Counted from the stretch's first letter, positions 50,335-62,189 are shown. The stretch is DNA of 64,000 nt from Sepioteuthis lessoniana (GCA_963585895.1 CAUZXS010004361.1:62001-126000), one strand, 5' to 3'. The notes: generated by a model from the letters alone, not told the origin. Numbers and translations are program-made.

Positions 50335-50590
50335 GTAAAGTTGGCGACCTAAGTCGAGGGTGACCTGAAGGCTCTCTTTTCAATAGTTACCACACCGAGG
50401 TATAGAGGGCACTACTCCATTCCCTGGATTGCTCCACTTTACCCTTGATACTTACTTTATGATGCTGTGTTAAGGCAGAATCAAGTACCTTCTTTTTTTT
50501 TTTTTTTTTTGGTATGACTCAACCTGGGATTGAACCCTGGTCTCCCAGACCATTGGTGAACACTCTATTTATTAGCCCAATGTTCCGGTG
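50335..50590 (-). repeat. SINE family A
   Basis: On the plus strand it begins AGTTGGCGACCTAAGTCGAG and ends with GGATTGAACCCTGG and CATTGGTGAACACTC, the reverse complement of the head. An expanded T run lies inside at about 50491-50510, corresponding to the short A run of the family. It adjoins the LINE fragment on the same strand. Confidence 0.87.
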
Positions 50591-50729
50591 TATAATATTT
50601 ATTTATTCATTTATTTATTAATTAATTAAAAATGATAAATATTTATGGATATGCAGGTTGAAAAAATTACTAATCTTCCTCTCTTCATTATCTATTTTTA
50701 GTAAAATTTTCATTATAGTTATATTTGTG

Positions 50730-50773
<44 letters not shown>

Positions 50774-53108
50774 CCATACACAATGTGCTTAGGTAAATAT
50801 ATCCAGCAAAAATAGGACATCATAGCAAAATTTTTATGAGGGGAATATTTAAAATGCTCTTAGAGAATAAACCACTTTCCAGTCAAATTTGCAACTGAAT
50901 AATTTTGTGGGGTCTGCATTTGTGCAGAACATCCTTTTTCTAATCGTCCAAATTCTTGATAGAAGAGATGAATATGAAATGCTTATTAGCAGCAGTACCA
51001 TCATGGATCATTGTCACAACAATCAGGATCTCAACAGGTTCACAGATGGCCTAGTATATAATATAATTTTTTTTTTTTTTTTTTTTTTTTTTTATATCAT
51101 GGTTTGACATTTGTCTGAAATAGATATTATATTTTAGCATCATTATGTTTCAGTTTAATATGGAGGATGAGAAAAATTTGAAAACCTTTGTCTTTTCAAT
51201 CTCTTTATCTTATATGGATTTATCATGTGGATTAGTCTTTTAAATACTGGTTGACATCCTAAATCCCCAAAGCATTTAATAGATCTCTGGGCCCTTTTAC
51301 ACCTATCAAATAAATTTTACATATTTTGAACTCGTATAAATTCTATTTACTAAATATGTTCCTTAAATTTGTTGGTTGCTAGTCATTAATATAAAAATAT
51401 ATTTTTGTAATAGCACACTATTTCACTTCTGATTCCCCCTCCTCCTTCTGGATATGAGTGTAATGCATCATTTTTTTGCAATAATCAACTGATAGTTCTT
51501 GCTCCGATTCAACTATATTGTTTTTCTGATTTTGTTTTAATCCTGTAAATCAGGATTTCAGACATGAATTTTTTAAGTATTCTAACCATTAAGTCCTGCA
51601 ATAATTTTTTTTTATTCGGAAAGAAGTAAACTATAAAATACTGAAAGGGTTCGGATTATTTTATTCATCTTTTTTTTTTTTAACTTGTCTTTCTGATTTA
51701 CTGTTTGGTTTATCACTGAGGTCAGTGAATATCTTATATCCTCAGAGGCAGTATGGCAGTGATGAAGTTTTTGGGTTGTTGTTTGTTTTTTTTTCTCCCC
51801 AACGACAAAAAAAAAACTTTCATTGGCTGGGATTTAAAAAGGAAGTCATCAATCTTAATTCTTATTATTGTTAATCTCTAGAATGACAATTTACATATCA
51901 GTCCTGACAGAATCTGATGAAAATGAGAACTAACATTTGGAAATTTCCCAATTTATATTTTGTGATATTTTGCCAACTATATTACAGTAATAAAGAAAAC
52001 AAATACTTCTAGATCTGATACTATATCACAGGGATTCTTTATGGATAAAGTAGTTAAGTCTTTATAAAAAAAGATTTTGTGAAATTAATGGAATGAAAAG
52101 TGCAATCACATTTGACTTGTGACAATCTAGAATACTTTTCTTTCTAAAAGTTTTTTTTTATAGACAACAAAAACAAGAAAAAAATTAGTGAATGTAAAAA
52201 ATGATTATTACTGCTTATATCTTACAAGAATTAATATCATTCACCATAATATAATCATGGTAAATTAATATTACTTCTGTCTTTTAACATTTACATATAA
52301 ATTTCTTACACTAAATGTAACAATTATTTTGGAACAAATTAATTAAAAGAAATACATTAAAATGTATTACTTTCAGTTAATCTTTAAGATTTAATCTTTT
52401 ATTCCTTTATTATCTGTTGACTTTAATGAAGTTGATACATTCTATCTGTAAGGTAAAACTAATCTAACCTGATAGTTTTATAAGTCTTAAATATCACATA
52501 AGTCAGTCTCATGCAATAACTGATTTAAAGGCCAACAATGCAATTTATTGATTTTGTCACTCTCTGACATAGCTTAGTTATTTTCCTTGTTTTGGCAGAT
52601 TTAAATATCTTAATCCAAACTCATTTCTGTTTTCATCTTTTCAATGATTTTATTGGCTTAGTGAATACCAGCCTTCATACAAGTAGAAAATCCGGTTCCT
52701 CCAGCAAAACTAGTAATGTGATGTTTAAGAAACGAGACACACACACACACAAGCCAGAAGTAGGTGGGTAAGTGGTCCAGTTGTCAGAGGCTTACAATTT
52801 TAAAGGGGCCTACTCCTGATAAAGGCAAAGCAGTCCTTTTGTTAAAGAATATTGATACTGTAAAGAGTAAATGGAGCCTAAAATTTCCATCTGTCCTGGG
52901 TCTATAACCAGCTTGGTACAGAACTGTACATGCAAGGAATGAAGGGCCATTTGTGATTATTTCCAAAACATTAATTTCTTAGGGAGAGATGGACTATTAG
53001 TCACTGATGTCCTTCAACATTGACATCTTGTTTGTTATTATAGTCATGATTCATGACTAAAGTTATTTACTAAGTTTAGCTTAGTTGTGATGCAAACCTA
53101 TAAGTACA
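50591..53108. other. no gene seen
   Basis: AT-rich with (AT)n at 50730-50767 and poly-T near 51069-51092. A GC-richer patch near 52755-52970 carries a 60-codon minus ORF that I cannot identify; it may be an old repeat. Confidence 0.4.
50730..50767. repeat. (AT)n microsatellite
   Basis: About 37 bases of alternating TA. Confidence 0.92.
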
Positions 53109-53177
53109 GGGCACCCATTGAGAATCAAACTCGTTTGAGAATCTAGCTTGGTAACCAATACACTACATGAGGTACCC
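53109..53177 (-). repeat. tRNA-like unit, family D
   Basis: On the minus strand it starts GGGTACC and ends GGTGCCC, which pair over 7 bp with one G-U. The A-box-like TGTAGTGTATTGGTTACC and T-arm GAGTTTGATTCTC are present. The anticodon arm is poor, so a working tRNA is unlikely. Confidence 0.65.
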
Positions 53178-53539
53178 AGATTCATGAGTATGATATCAAT
53201 CAACATGAAGACACTTCTTGGAGTGGATCAGCATAACTCCTCGTCTCAGAAATCAAACATTTTTAGATAGATGGCTTTATCTTAAAATATTATTCAAGGA
53301 TTATTAAATGAATAAGATTTTTTTCCCATTTAATGTAAACTCTGCATTGTTCGAAACTTGTTCATATCAAAACTTTCATAAAAATATTTGTTTTGAGCCT
53401 ATTCAAAATGGCAAATAATCAAAATGCTCTAGGCTTGAAGAAAGGCCTGTCTTCAAATTTTTGCTAAGAACTGTTAACTATGTGAAATTTACTGATGAAT
53501 ATATGATGTGTATGGAGAAGCATTTTTCATTCAGTCCAG
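53178..53539. other. no gene seen
   Basis: AT-rich unique-looking sequence. Confidence 0.4.
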
Positions 53540-53878
53540 TCAGCTGGGGCTGTAGAATATGCTGACTGCATCTCTGCAGTGGAGTAAAACACCACCCCAC
53601 CAAACCCCAATAATACTATGTCTAAAAATGATTTGGCATTAAGTAACCATCAAGGGTTGATATGCCATTAAACCAAATAACCAAAACAAGTGACTTTTTA
53701 ATTAAATTGTTTGTATTACATAGCAATACTTGAAACCATTTAAATGTGTGCATACAAATGAGCACTGTTTGTTTAAAAATGTTACCTACAAACTACTCAT
53801 AATATGATAAATATAAATAAGATTAGGCATTAAATAACCTACAAGAGTTGATATGCCATAAAACCCAACCAACTAACC
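53540..53878 (+). repeat. SINE family C with shortened body
   Basis: The head TCCAGTCAGCTGGGGCTG is followed, after about 85 bp, by a first family end (AAGGGTTGATATGCC at 53653-53667). Tail units (ATAGCAATACTTGAAACC) and a second end (CAAGAGTTGATATGCCATAA, 53841-53860) follow. The GGTGAGGCTCCAG body block is missing. The two-end structure is like that at 35870-36790. Confidence 0.78.
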
Positions 53879-53884
53879 ATGTTT

Positions 53885-54142
53885 TCGCTGAAAAAATACA
53901 ATTGGGCTAAACTTTGGTTTGCCACTACTAGCCTAAGTCAAACTGACAGTTCATGGAGTGGAAACACTGAAACTCTGGTAAGGAAAAAGTTTTAGGCATA
54001 GCAGTAAATGAATATTATATTGACAATGTACTGGGACATGGAAAGACTCACCACTATCAATTTTCTTGAAGGTCAAACTGTAAACAGTACTTCCTATTGC
54101 CCGCTCCTTAGGCAAAATTTACCTTATTTATTGAATAACCAT
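53885..54142 (+). mobile_element. internally deleted mariner, second copy of the 3.7 kb type
   Basis: The plus strand encodes a decayed catalytic piece with ILTMYWDMERLTTINFLEG, then TVNSTSYCPLLRQN, and runs into PYLLNNH over the terminal repeat CTTATTTATTGAATAACC. This join of TVNS...LLRQN to the terminal repeat is the same as in the copy at 3690-4096. The 5' end is not clear; it abuts a SINE tail. Confidence 0.7.
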
Positions 54143-54611
54143 CTATCATATCTTTTCATATCTTTATACTTCTTCCCTCTCTGTTTCCCCAGTCAAAACT
54201 TCATTTTAATTTTTTTTCCTTTACTTTTAAAAATAAACTTATGTCCACACAAAGATTCACTGTAAGTTATCCTAAAATAAACAGATTTCAGTAGAGAGAG
54301 TAGCAAATATCGTCCTAACCTTGTTACATTTGCACTTGACTTTCCAGGGCTTAATCTACAACATCTGAGTTGCAGTGCTGAGTGTGTGGCTGGGTTACTA
54401 TCTGTGAGTGAATCTGTTTAATAAATGTACTTTTCTAATCTATAATGTGAATTGTGCATTACTGATATATTTTTCTGTTTATGTCTTATGAAGACATAAA
54501 TGTCTCCATTGCAATGCACTAAGCAGTGGATCATTATCTTTAATTTAATCATGTGGTTCTTAGCTCTATCTTATTGGATATAGTGTTTCAAAAAATCTTA
54601 TTTGAGATGTA
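54143..54611. other. no gene seen
   Basis: AT-rich unique-looking sequence. Confidence 0.4.
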
Positions 54612-54903
54612 TGGGGTGTTTCAGGAAAATTGGTATCATTTCATAATCTAACAACTTTTATGAAAATAATCTAATTTTAACAGCATTGTAGAAGCAACTC
54701 AAAATTCTATGTTTAAACCCCTTTTCTTTTCCAGTCAATAGCATTTCTATAGTTGAAAAGAAGAAAAAAAACAGGAAACATTAAACAGTAAACGTAGAAT
54801 TTTGAGTTGTTTCTACACATGCTGTTAAATTTGAGATTATTTGAAGGAGAATTGGTCAAGTTATTAGATTATGAAATTGTGTCAATTTTTCTGAAAAGGC
54901 CTG
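54612..54903. mobile_element. MITE with long inverted repeats
   Basis: A 292-bp element flanked by TA dinucleotides. Arms of about 120 bp (54612-54735 and about 54780-54903) are inverted copies around a spacer of about 45 bp. Shared segments include TCATTTCATAATCTAA, TTTAACAGCAT and CAACTCAAAATTCTA. The ends GGGGTGTTTCAGGAAAA and TTTTCTGAAAAGGCC suggest Tc1/mariner mobilisation. No coding capacity. Confidence 0.82.
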
Positions 54904-55203
54904 TATATAAAAAAGCCAAAAAAAATGTTAATTGCATAAAAAAGAATCAACACATGTGAATCTAAGCATTTTATTATCTCTGTTTCATAAGCAACTGATT
55001 GGTTCTAGTTTTTGGTTATTTGAAATATTATTAAAAATTTCTTAGAACAAAAAAACATGGGCAAAATGTGTGTATAAGTGTTTGTTTTAAATAGAAATTA
55101 AAGTTAGAAATATATGAACAGAAATTTTTCTTTAGATAAAATTTATAATCAAAAGTTAAAGTGAAGAGCTGTTCCTGTTTAACCACTCTCTCTTGGATGC
55201 AGT

Positions 55204-55440
55204 ATGCAACACATGGTCAGTTTAATGAAGAGTCCATGTTCCTACACATGGGTTAAGTGCAAAAATAGCTTCATCAACTTTGGTGATATTGAAGGTGTGC
55301 AGCTGCACCTGCTCAATCCCCAGGATGAGGCTAACCTCAAATTTTGCTGTGTCCTATCCAAAGACAAAAATATGGCTCTGGAGAACAAATACTACACTTT
55401 TAATCCCAGCCCAAAGGCTAGTAAAAGGAGGGAAGGTTGG
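55204..55440 (+). other. unrecognised coding-like patch
   Basis: A 101-codon ORF spans 55204-55509. Its first 80 residues have protein-like composition and lower AT content (for example QLHLLNPQDEANLKFCCVL), then it runs into the TTGG repeat. I cannot name a family. No convincing splice sites flank it. A fragment of a retroposed gene or mobile element is possible. Confidence 0.25.
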
Positions 55441-55462
55441 TTGGTTGGTTGGTTGGTTGGTT
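55436..55462. repeat. (TTGG)n microsatellite
   Basis: Six to seven TTGG units in a row. It is the complement of the (CCAA)n tails of family C, so it may be the leftover tail of a minus-strand copy, though no body follows. Confidence 0.85.
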
Positions 55463-56640
55463 TTATAACCTTTGAATTATTTTATATTGAAGGCAGAAAT
55501 GGTAATTAAAAATTTGATAATGAATGTCAAAATTTATAACTGTTGACAATGCTTGATATAGAAAAAAAGTTTTTATAATGTGTATATTCATAAAGAGAAG
55601 ACATATTGCTTTCTGAATTTTTGTTGATTAGTAAAATTGTCAGTAAGCTATAATTTTTAACTTATTTTATTCATCCAACCTGAAAGTAAAAATAGCAGTA
55701 AGAACTATGTAAGAAAAGAGAAAAGTATTTCACTCTAAAACTGAACCAATTTAACTGTTCAAAAAACGATAGCATTTTTTTTTTCTAAATTGTCTCACAA
55801 TAAAAAGAACTTTTCTTTTGTATCTAGTTGTTTTACTCCAAAAGAAGTGTGCACAATACTTTTTGGTAGATTTTAAAGGTTTTTCACAATCATGTAGATT
55901 TCTGAGATTTTTCCTGATATTTTCTATATTGAGTTGTGCCTTCAAGCTGTGCACAAGCATACATATTTGCCTCTTTCTGTACATTTTGATGACTTGACTT
56001 CTTAGCGAAGAAATAGATTGTTTGTATTGCCACATAGAGATTTTTATATCCTGTGAAGGCTAAGACTTAGTTTAAACCTCCTCATAATGTTAAAGTGTCA
56101 AACAAGACATTTATCTAAAACAGAACCTTCTCAACAGTTACTGATTGAAGGTAACTGGCAAGGTGTTGGTAGAATTAAAAGCAAATGAATACTTAGAATC
56201 CTTTTTCGTTTAAGGCTAGGTTGGAACTTGTGAAAGCTTCTTGTCAGAAATTCTTTTAAAAATCTTAATATATTGATTTGGTAGTGTTTGGGAAAAAGTC
56301 AGTTATTTTTTATGAAACTTTTTACAATCCATTATACAGTATTTTTCATAGTTAACAAGTGCACTGTTGGCTTTGTTAGTATGGATTTTCATGAGTTTCT
56401 CCAATAAGATACAGGTAACATTGATAATGAAACTGGATCTACCATAAGAGATGATCTGTTTCAAATTATTTCTGTCCTATGTTCATGGTGGAGGAAGTAA
56501 TAATATAACATTTTGCTTGGTGTGTAAGGGGTGATAGTACATTTTTATGTACTAAATATTCTCTTTCTGATTTTCCAATTGCTTTTATCATACTCTTCAC
56601 TTCTTGAAGATTCAAGGGACCACCTGATCTTGGGTTGTGT
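55463..56640. other. no gene seen
   Basis: AT-rich unique-looking sequence. The 94-codon minus ORF at 55751-56035 has no recognised domain. Confidence 0.4.
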
Positions 56641-57147
56641 GCAGCTGATATTGGTATTTTCATCATTAAGGGTTTTCAGACTATTGTCTTCATCTTTGTT
56701 ATTTCTTGCAGTTAGGATTGAACCTGCAACCTCTAGTTGATTGTCTCCTTAGGAAACCAACGCTTATAACTGGTACGCAATATGTCCAGCTGGACACATA
56801 GTGTAACGATTATAGGCATTGGTTCCTTAAGCTTCTAAGGAGACAATCATCTAGAGGTTACAGGCAAGTAACAATACAGGAATACTTAACACTTGTGCCC
56901 AGTTATGGCTAACATGATCAGAAAAGGTGACCCCCCCCCTGCCCATGGATTCAATAAAGGATGTAGTTCAAAGTTTCGAGTAGGTTCCTGAGTTCGACAA
57001 AGACCTGAAGAAGGCCGGACGATATACCGGCCAAAACATTGTGGAAATAACAATAAAGATGAAGACAATAGCCGGAAAACCCTTAATGATAAAAATCATC
57101 AAGCTTCGTCTCAGAAATTCAGACAACTGATATTGGTATCTTTATCT
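56641..57147. mobile_element. nested inverted-repeat retroelement relic, Penelope-like candidate
   Basis: Outer inverted arms lie at 56662-56712 and 57042-57092 (TTAAGGGTTTTC and CTATTGTCTTCATCTTT against their complements). Inner inverted arms at about 56723-56772 and 56807-56865 meet around a perfect 14-bp palindrome, TGTCCAGCTGGACA, at 56783-56796. Between the right arms, 57006-57038 reads CTGAAGAAGGCCGG, an 8-base loop, then CCGGCC and AAAAC. This resembles a hammerhead ribozyme core with its stem II. Related 24-bp direct repeats (shared CTGATATTGGTAT) at 56641-56664 and 57124-57147 flank the whole. Penelope-like elements are known for such ribozymes and complex terminal repeats; the assignment is an inference. 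Confidence 0.55.
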
Positions 57148-57724
57148 TTTCTTTAAAACAATGATTGTGTCAGTTTGGACAAGAATACACTTTCTGGTGA
57201 ATTCATTAGAGGTAATGAAAGGACACAACTCCAAAAGAAAGTGAGATTATATCTATGTCAGAAAAATCATTTGGGATTTGCTTCTCTCTCTTATTGTGTA
57301 TGTATTGATCTTGTGATGATATCTTGTATCATGGTGAGTTTTCATATATCTCAGGTACATTTTTTTTTTTTTTTTTTTTTTGTATGTATCTTCTACTACA
57401 AGGGTGGTCAAATTGTAGCCTGCTGCATTGTTCTGTGTGGCCCGTGGGAGTCTCTAAGGAAAAAAAAAAAGAAATAACACTTGCACTTGACTTGAGACTA
57501 AATTCTTTTGATTTTAAGAGATGCTGCTTTTTAATAATTCATAACCCAGTGATGTAGCCCTCTCACTAAAAAGTTTGCCCACTCCTGTTCTAGTAGATAA
57601 GGGTGGTAAACAGCCACTGATAACTTATTTACTCTGCCTTGTCATTTTTTAATTCTTTATCATTTGTATGAATTAGAATATAAACAACCATCAATATACT
57701 TTTCTCTCAAAGCTTAGAATATAA
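57148..57724. other. no gene seen
   Basis: Contains a poly-T run near 57359-57380 and a GC-richer patch at 57400-57460. Two overlapping ORFs are low complexity. Confidence 0.4.
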
Positions 57725-58115
57725 ATTCAAATAACTAGCTGAAAACCTGCTCTATAGGCAGTGTTTTAAATTTTGTAAACTGACCATAAATCTATTCCAC
57801 TTTTTATTGCAGGAATAAACAGTTATAGCATCAAAGTGTTTTCATGAGACTTAATAAGCATTGTTAAGGTTATCCTTTAACATGCTTAACTTAGTTTGAA
57901 ACATAGCTTGAAAAAGAACAGTTGATTAATGTTTGTGATGTACTCCTTCATGGTTACTCTTATTGGTAAAAATATAAAATAAGGAATTCAAATAACTAGC
58001 TGAAAATCTACTCTATTGGCAGGATTCTAAGTTTAAATTTATCAATCCCATTTTTTATTACAGCAATAAATACAGGCATAAATTGTTTTAAGTTAATAAA
58101 CATGGTTGAAGATTT
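57724..58115. repeat. diverged direct duplication, period about 261 bp
   Basis: AATTCAAATAACTAGCTGAA at 57724 recurs at 57985. Similarity continues for about 120 bp: CTCTATNGGCAG, then CCNTTTTTTATTNCAG with AATAAA. Confidence 0.7.
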
Positions 58116-59654
58116 GTTTTATGCCCATCTTCTGATGGCTATTGCTCATGCTACATATGTAAACACATTTTTTTCTGTTTTCTGGTGAGTGGAAATCATA
58201 AAAAAAAAATTTTTTGCCATGGAAATTTTTTTTAGCTAAATGTCTACTTTTTTACTCTTAAACAAAGATTTGATTTAGCTAATTTGATGAACAAAAAATA
58301 AAGGACCAGTTTCATATAAGTAAAACCTGTTTCTCAAAGTTGAAAACATTTTGGAATTAGCAAAAAATGATATACCCAAAACATACTCAGGTATCCTATT
58401 TGTAAGCCCAGAAAAATTTGATGGTCCAAACTCCAGTTGTCCTTGAGTTATTCAATGATAAACAAAAAATAAATTTGGTAAATTATACTAAGATTCTTAT
58501 AAAAAAAGAATTTTCTTTTTTACTTTATTATCCCTCTTATGATTAAACAATGAGCAGAATTTTCCAAATTCCTGGAATTTTTTAAAAAAAATGTTTTTTC
58601 TTTTTTATCTGACAAATGTATTATTTTTTTAACAATTTTTATAGAAATGCTAAAATTGAATATTGGGTCCATTTTTCTTTTTGTTTCCAATTTTTAATTT
58701 TGTCTGTTCTCTAATTAATTTCTCAGAGATTAGATACTCTCAAATTTGTATTGTAACATAGTCCAAATATGTTATAAGTTTTCACATCTTTTATTTATTT
58801 CTGGACTTGAGGTCAAACACATGGCCAGCTTCCCAGCCTGGAGCCTATTCACAATCATCTATTCCCTGCTACAATTGTTTCTGAAGAGACACATTTGTAT
58901 GCATATGGAGGAGGAAAGCTCTGTTCATACATATGCTGATAAGAGCAATAATTTCTAATAGCTGATAACACTACAGGTATCATTTGTAAAGGAATGGAAC
59001 ACTTGTCTACCTCTTTTGTCATAATGAATAATAACCTATTCAAATAGCTGGGGAAAATCTTTGTGGTTTTGATTCTTGAACAATTTTGAAGAAAATTATA
59101 TTTTATCATTATTTTTATTGTTCATTTTAAGACACTTTCTATAAAGTTCCTACATTTCTGTTACAAATCTGCAGTGTTTGAAGTAAAAATATTATATTAC
59201 GACTCATACAAAAGTATATGCTTAAGAAATTTTTATAAGTTAATATCATTCTAAACCAAACATACCAATATTTTATTAATTCTAGTGGAACATTATACAA
59301 TCAAAATGTATATTATTGTTATTATTAATTACCAAACTCTACACCATTAAAATCAAAATTACATAAATATATATAAGAAGTGTGCTTATTGTTTGGGATG
59401 TACTTATGTGAACAATAATGTATATCTACATTTTGATTATTTTTTATCAAATAATATTTATGCTATTTGGTTATCATGGATTTTAAAATCAGGAATTGCA
59501 ATATCAACCTAGATCATAAAATCTGTTCTCACTCTAGAGACTTGCTTCAAAGTAGAGCTTAATAAAATAGTAAGATGAGTATTAGGAAGAAAAAAAAACA
59601 TAATCTGTTTGTAAGTTATCGTTCTCTTGGTGTCCTGCTGCTTAGGTATACTGT
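58116..59654. other. no gene seen
   Basis: AT-rich. ORFs around 58746-59109 show no known motif. Confidence 0.4.
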
Positions 59655-59725
59655 AGGACTCTGAAGAGATGAAATTGTAGACCTTTGGATCAGCAGTCTA
59701 GTGCTCTGTCAACTCAGAAATTCCT
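59655..59725 (-). repeat. tRNA-like relic
   Basis: On the minus strand it reads TGAGTTGACAGAGCACTAGA, resembling the D-arm of tRNAs with a CTCAGTNGGTAGAGC A box, then CTGCTGATCC in the anticodon-arm position and CTACAATTTCATC where a B box would lie. The acceptor stem is not convincing. Confidence 0.35.
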
Positions 59726-61650
59726 ACCATTTATAGTTTTGTAATCTGCAAAAATATCACTTGTCAAGTTACTCCTCCCCTCAGCTTGTTTTGCAAAAAA
59801 ACAGATATTTGTGTAGCCTTTCTGATATTTATGCTCATTTAAACAGTTTTGTAAGAATAAATGATAAAATTGTTCAAAATGTATTGCATAAAATAGTAGT
59901 TTTTTTTTTGTTTTGTTTTTTTATTTTAATTTTTTTTTTGTTTTTTTTTTTGCTGTGATAATTTTATGACGAATATTTTTGTGTCAAAAACATCTAGTGC
60001 AGATTAATTTTGTGAGGATTTTTTATTTTTGTTTTTTTATTATGCATCTTTATATGTACTTATTTATTTCATTTATAACTACCATAAATTGCTTAGCATT
60101 TGACTGTTGAATGTTTTTTTGTTTTGTTTTTTTTTTATAAAATTTGATTCATTATCCTAAACTTTACTTTTGAATTGTCATCCAAACTCCATATAAGGAG
60201 AAAATACTGCAAACTTGCCTTGGTGTAATCTATCTTTCTGTTTTTTGGCTGTGCTAGTGTGGTAACTACTTTATGAAAAAGAAAAATTTTATTTTGTTTT
60301 GCTTCTCTGTTTGATGAGCAATATATCATTCAAACTTTATTTTATCTATAATAATTTTATTCCAAAATTTGATTAAAATAAAGATGCAATAGATTTTTCT
60401 AACTTGAAAGAACTTGATCCTTTCAAAAATATCAATTAAATCTGGCTAATGTACACTTAAGTGGCTTTCAGTTACAATCATTGGGTTTGTAAGTTTAAAT
60501 TCTTAATTATATGGCTATGGTGTTGGCCAAGTGTAGAATTAAAATAAAAAAACAATACTGGTTTTCCATCCATCTTGGGTGAAGACTCTTCACAAGGATT
60601 GCATTGATTTATTTGTTTGGAGTTTAATTTACCCATAGCATTATCACAATATTATTTTACTTAAAATAGTGGGGATTTTTTTGCATATTTAAACCTAATT
60701 TTATCAATGTTTTCTTCACTCTCTTTGCACAATCACATATATAAAAACATACATATAATCAAAATATATCGAAATTTGATATAAATGCCTTTTTAGTAGC
60801 TCTTACTATGAAGTAAAAGATATTAAAATGTGATCCTAACAATACTATCTCTAGTTTTAGTCAAAGACTCTCGTCTTAACTTTTCAGTTTGCTTCTTAAA
60901 ATGTCATGAAAAATTGAAAATGTCATAAATTTTACAAACATAAATCTGTCTGTGAAACATAATTTAATACTTAAGCAAACAGGATATAAAATATTTAAAA
61001 GAATTTTTGTTAATATGAAATAGAGGTGAAACAGTATATTTGCTTTATAATCTGCAATAGGTTAGTGGTGAACCCTTTTTGAAAAAGTGGATAAAACCTT
61101 TGATTTCCATTTTGATAAAATAAATAAAAAAACGAAAAGTTTTCATAATCTTATTCCATTATATTTTGGTTTATCCTTCTTTGTATTAATCATATTAATC
61201 ATTTAGATTTTTATTAATCCTATAATTTTTAAGAAGCTAAATATACTTTGATGCTGGTCTCTATACAAAAGGCAGATTTATTAATCTAAACCTTAATATT
61301 TCTAATTATTTTTTTATTGTCATTTGTATTGTATTGAAAATAAAATTGTTTCTAAGATAAAAAAGAAAAAAAAAAAATACGAAACTTTCTGATTGCTTTT
61401 GATAATTTCCTTGGTTTTTCCTCTATACACATTTCTACTTTCCTCAAAAAGTTGCTTTTTATTTAATTAAAAAAAAATAAATAGATAAAATAAATAAAAT
61501 ATTATCTTGTGGCTATTGCTATGTAAATAACATCAAATGCAAAAATAATAATACTGATGGAAAATAAAATTGCAGTGCTGAATAAATTTTAATTTACTCA
61601 TGATTAAATGTACAGGTGATATAGTTGGAATACAGAAAATGATCACTTGA
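59726..61650. other. no gene seen
   Basis: AT-rich with many poly-T stretches between 59897 and 60140. Confidence 0.4.
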
Positions 61651-61868
61651 TTTGGTTTCTTTCTTTAATAGCATATCAACTTTTGTGGGTTATTTAATGC
61701 GAAAGGCATCCTTGTAGAACAACAATAATTGTACTATTTAACATATACTTCGTGGGGGGAATAAGAGGTTCTTACTTTTCCCAAATTTATTTCTCCAAAA
61801 GTGAACATAATAGAAAAATGACAATATTGTAGTCCAGCACATTAGCCACTACACCATAAGGATACCCT
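61651..61868 (-). repeat. SINE family B2
   Basis: On the plus strand it starts with the tail complement (GGTTTCTTTCTTTAATAGC, ATATCAAC, GTGGGTTATTTAATGC). It then gives the B body (TACTATTTAACATATAC, AAAAGTGAACATAATAG) and the head complement (TTAGCCACTACACCATAAGG). Layout identical to 11466-11704. Confidence 0.8.
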
Positions 61869-62124
61869 CCCCCAACAAATAGTCACTTATACAGATCAAT
61901 ATTTGCACAGGTTCCAAAACAAGGGGTGTATCAACAGTACTAAGATACCTCATTAATGTACTGTATATTCTTCTTGGGCATTAACACAGGCCTGACTTTT
62001 CATATTCGATTAATACAGTACACTGCTATGACCAAAGACTTTGAAAATTTCATCAGAATATTTACTCTCCACTAGCATTCACATACAGTACCCATGTCAA
62101 CCAATACAGTGTGCCACAATTTTG
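61869..62124. other. no gene seen
   Basis: Unique-looking sequence up to the compound microsatellite. Confidence 0.4.
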
Positions 62125-62126
62125 TT

Positions 62127-62189
<63 letters not shown>

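Noticed and set aside
55436-55462. Tail of a minus-strand family C SINE
   Set aside because: The TTGG run fits such a tail, but no SINE body follows on the right, so it is listed only as a microsatellite.
57005-57040. A complete, active hammerhead ribozyme
   Set aside because: Stem II and both core strands are recognisable, but there is an extra base, a changed core base and no identified cleavage strand.
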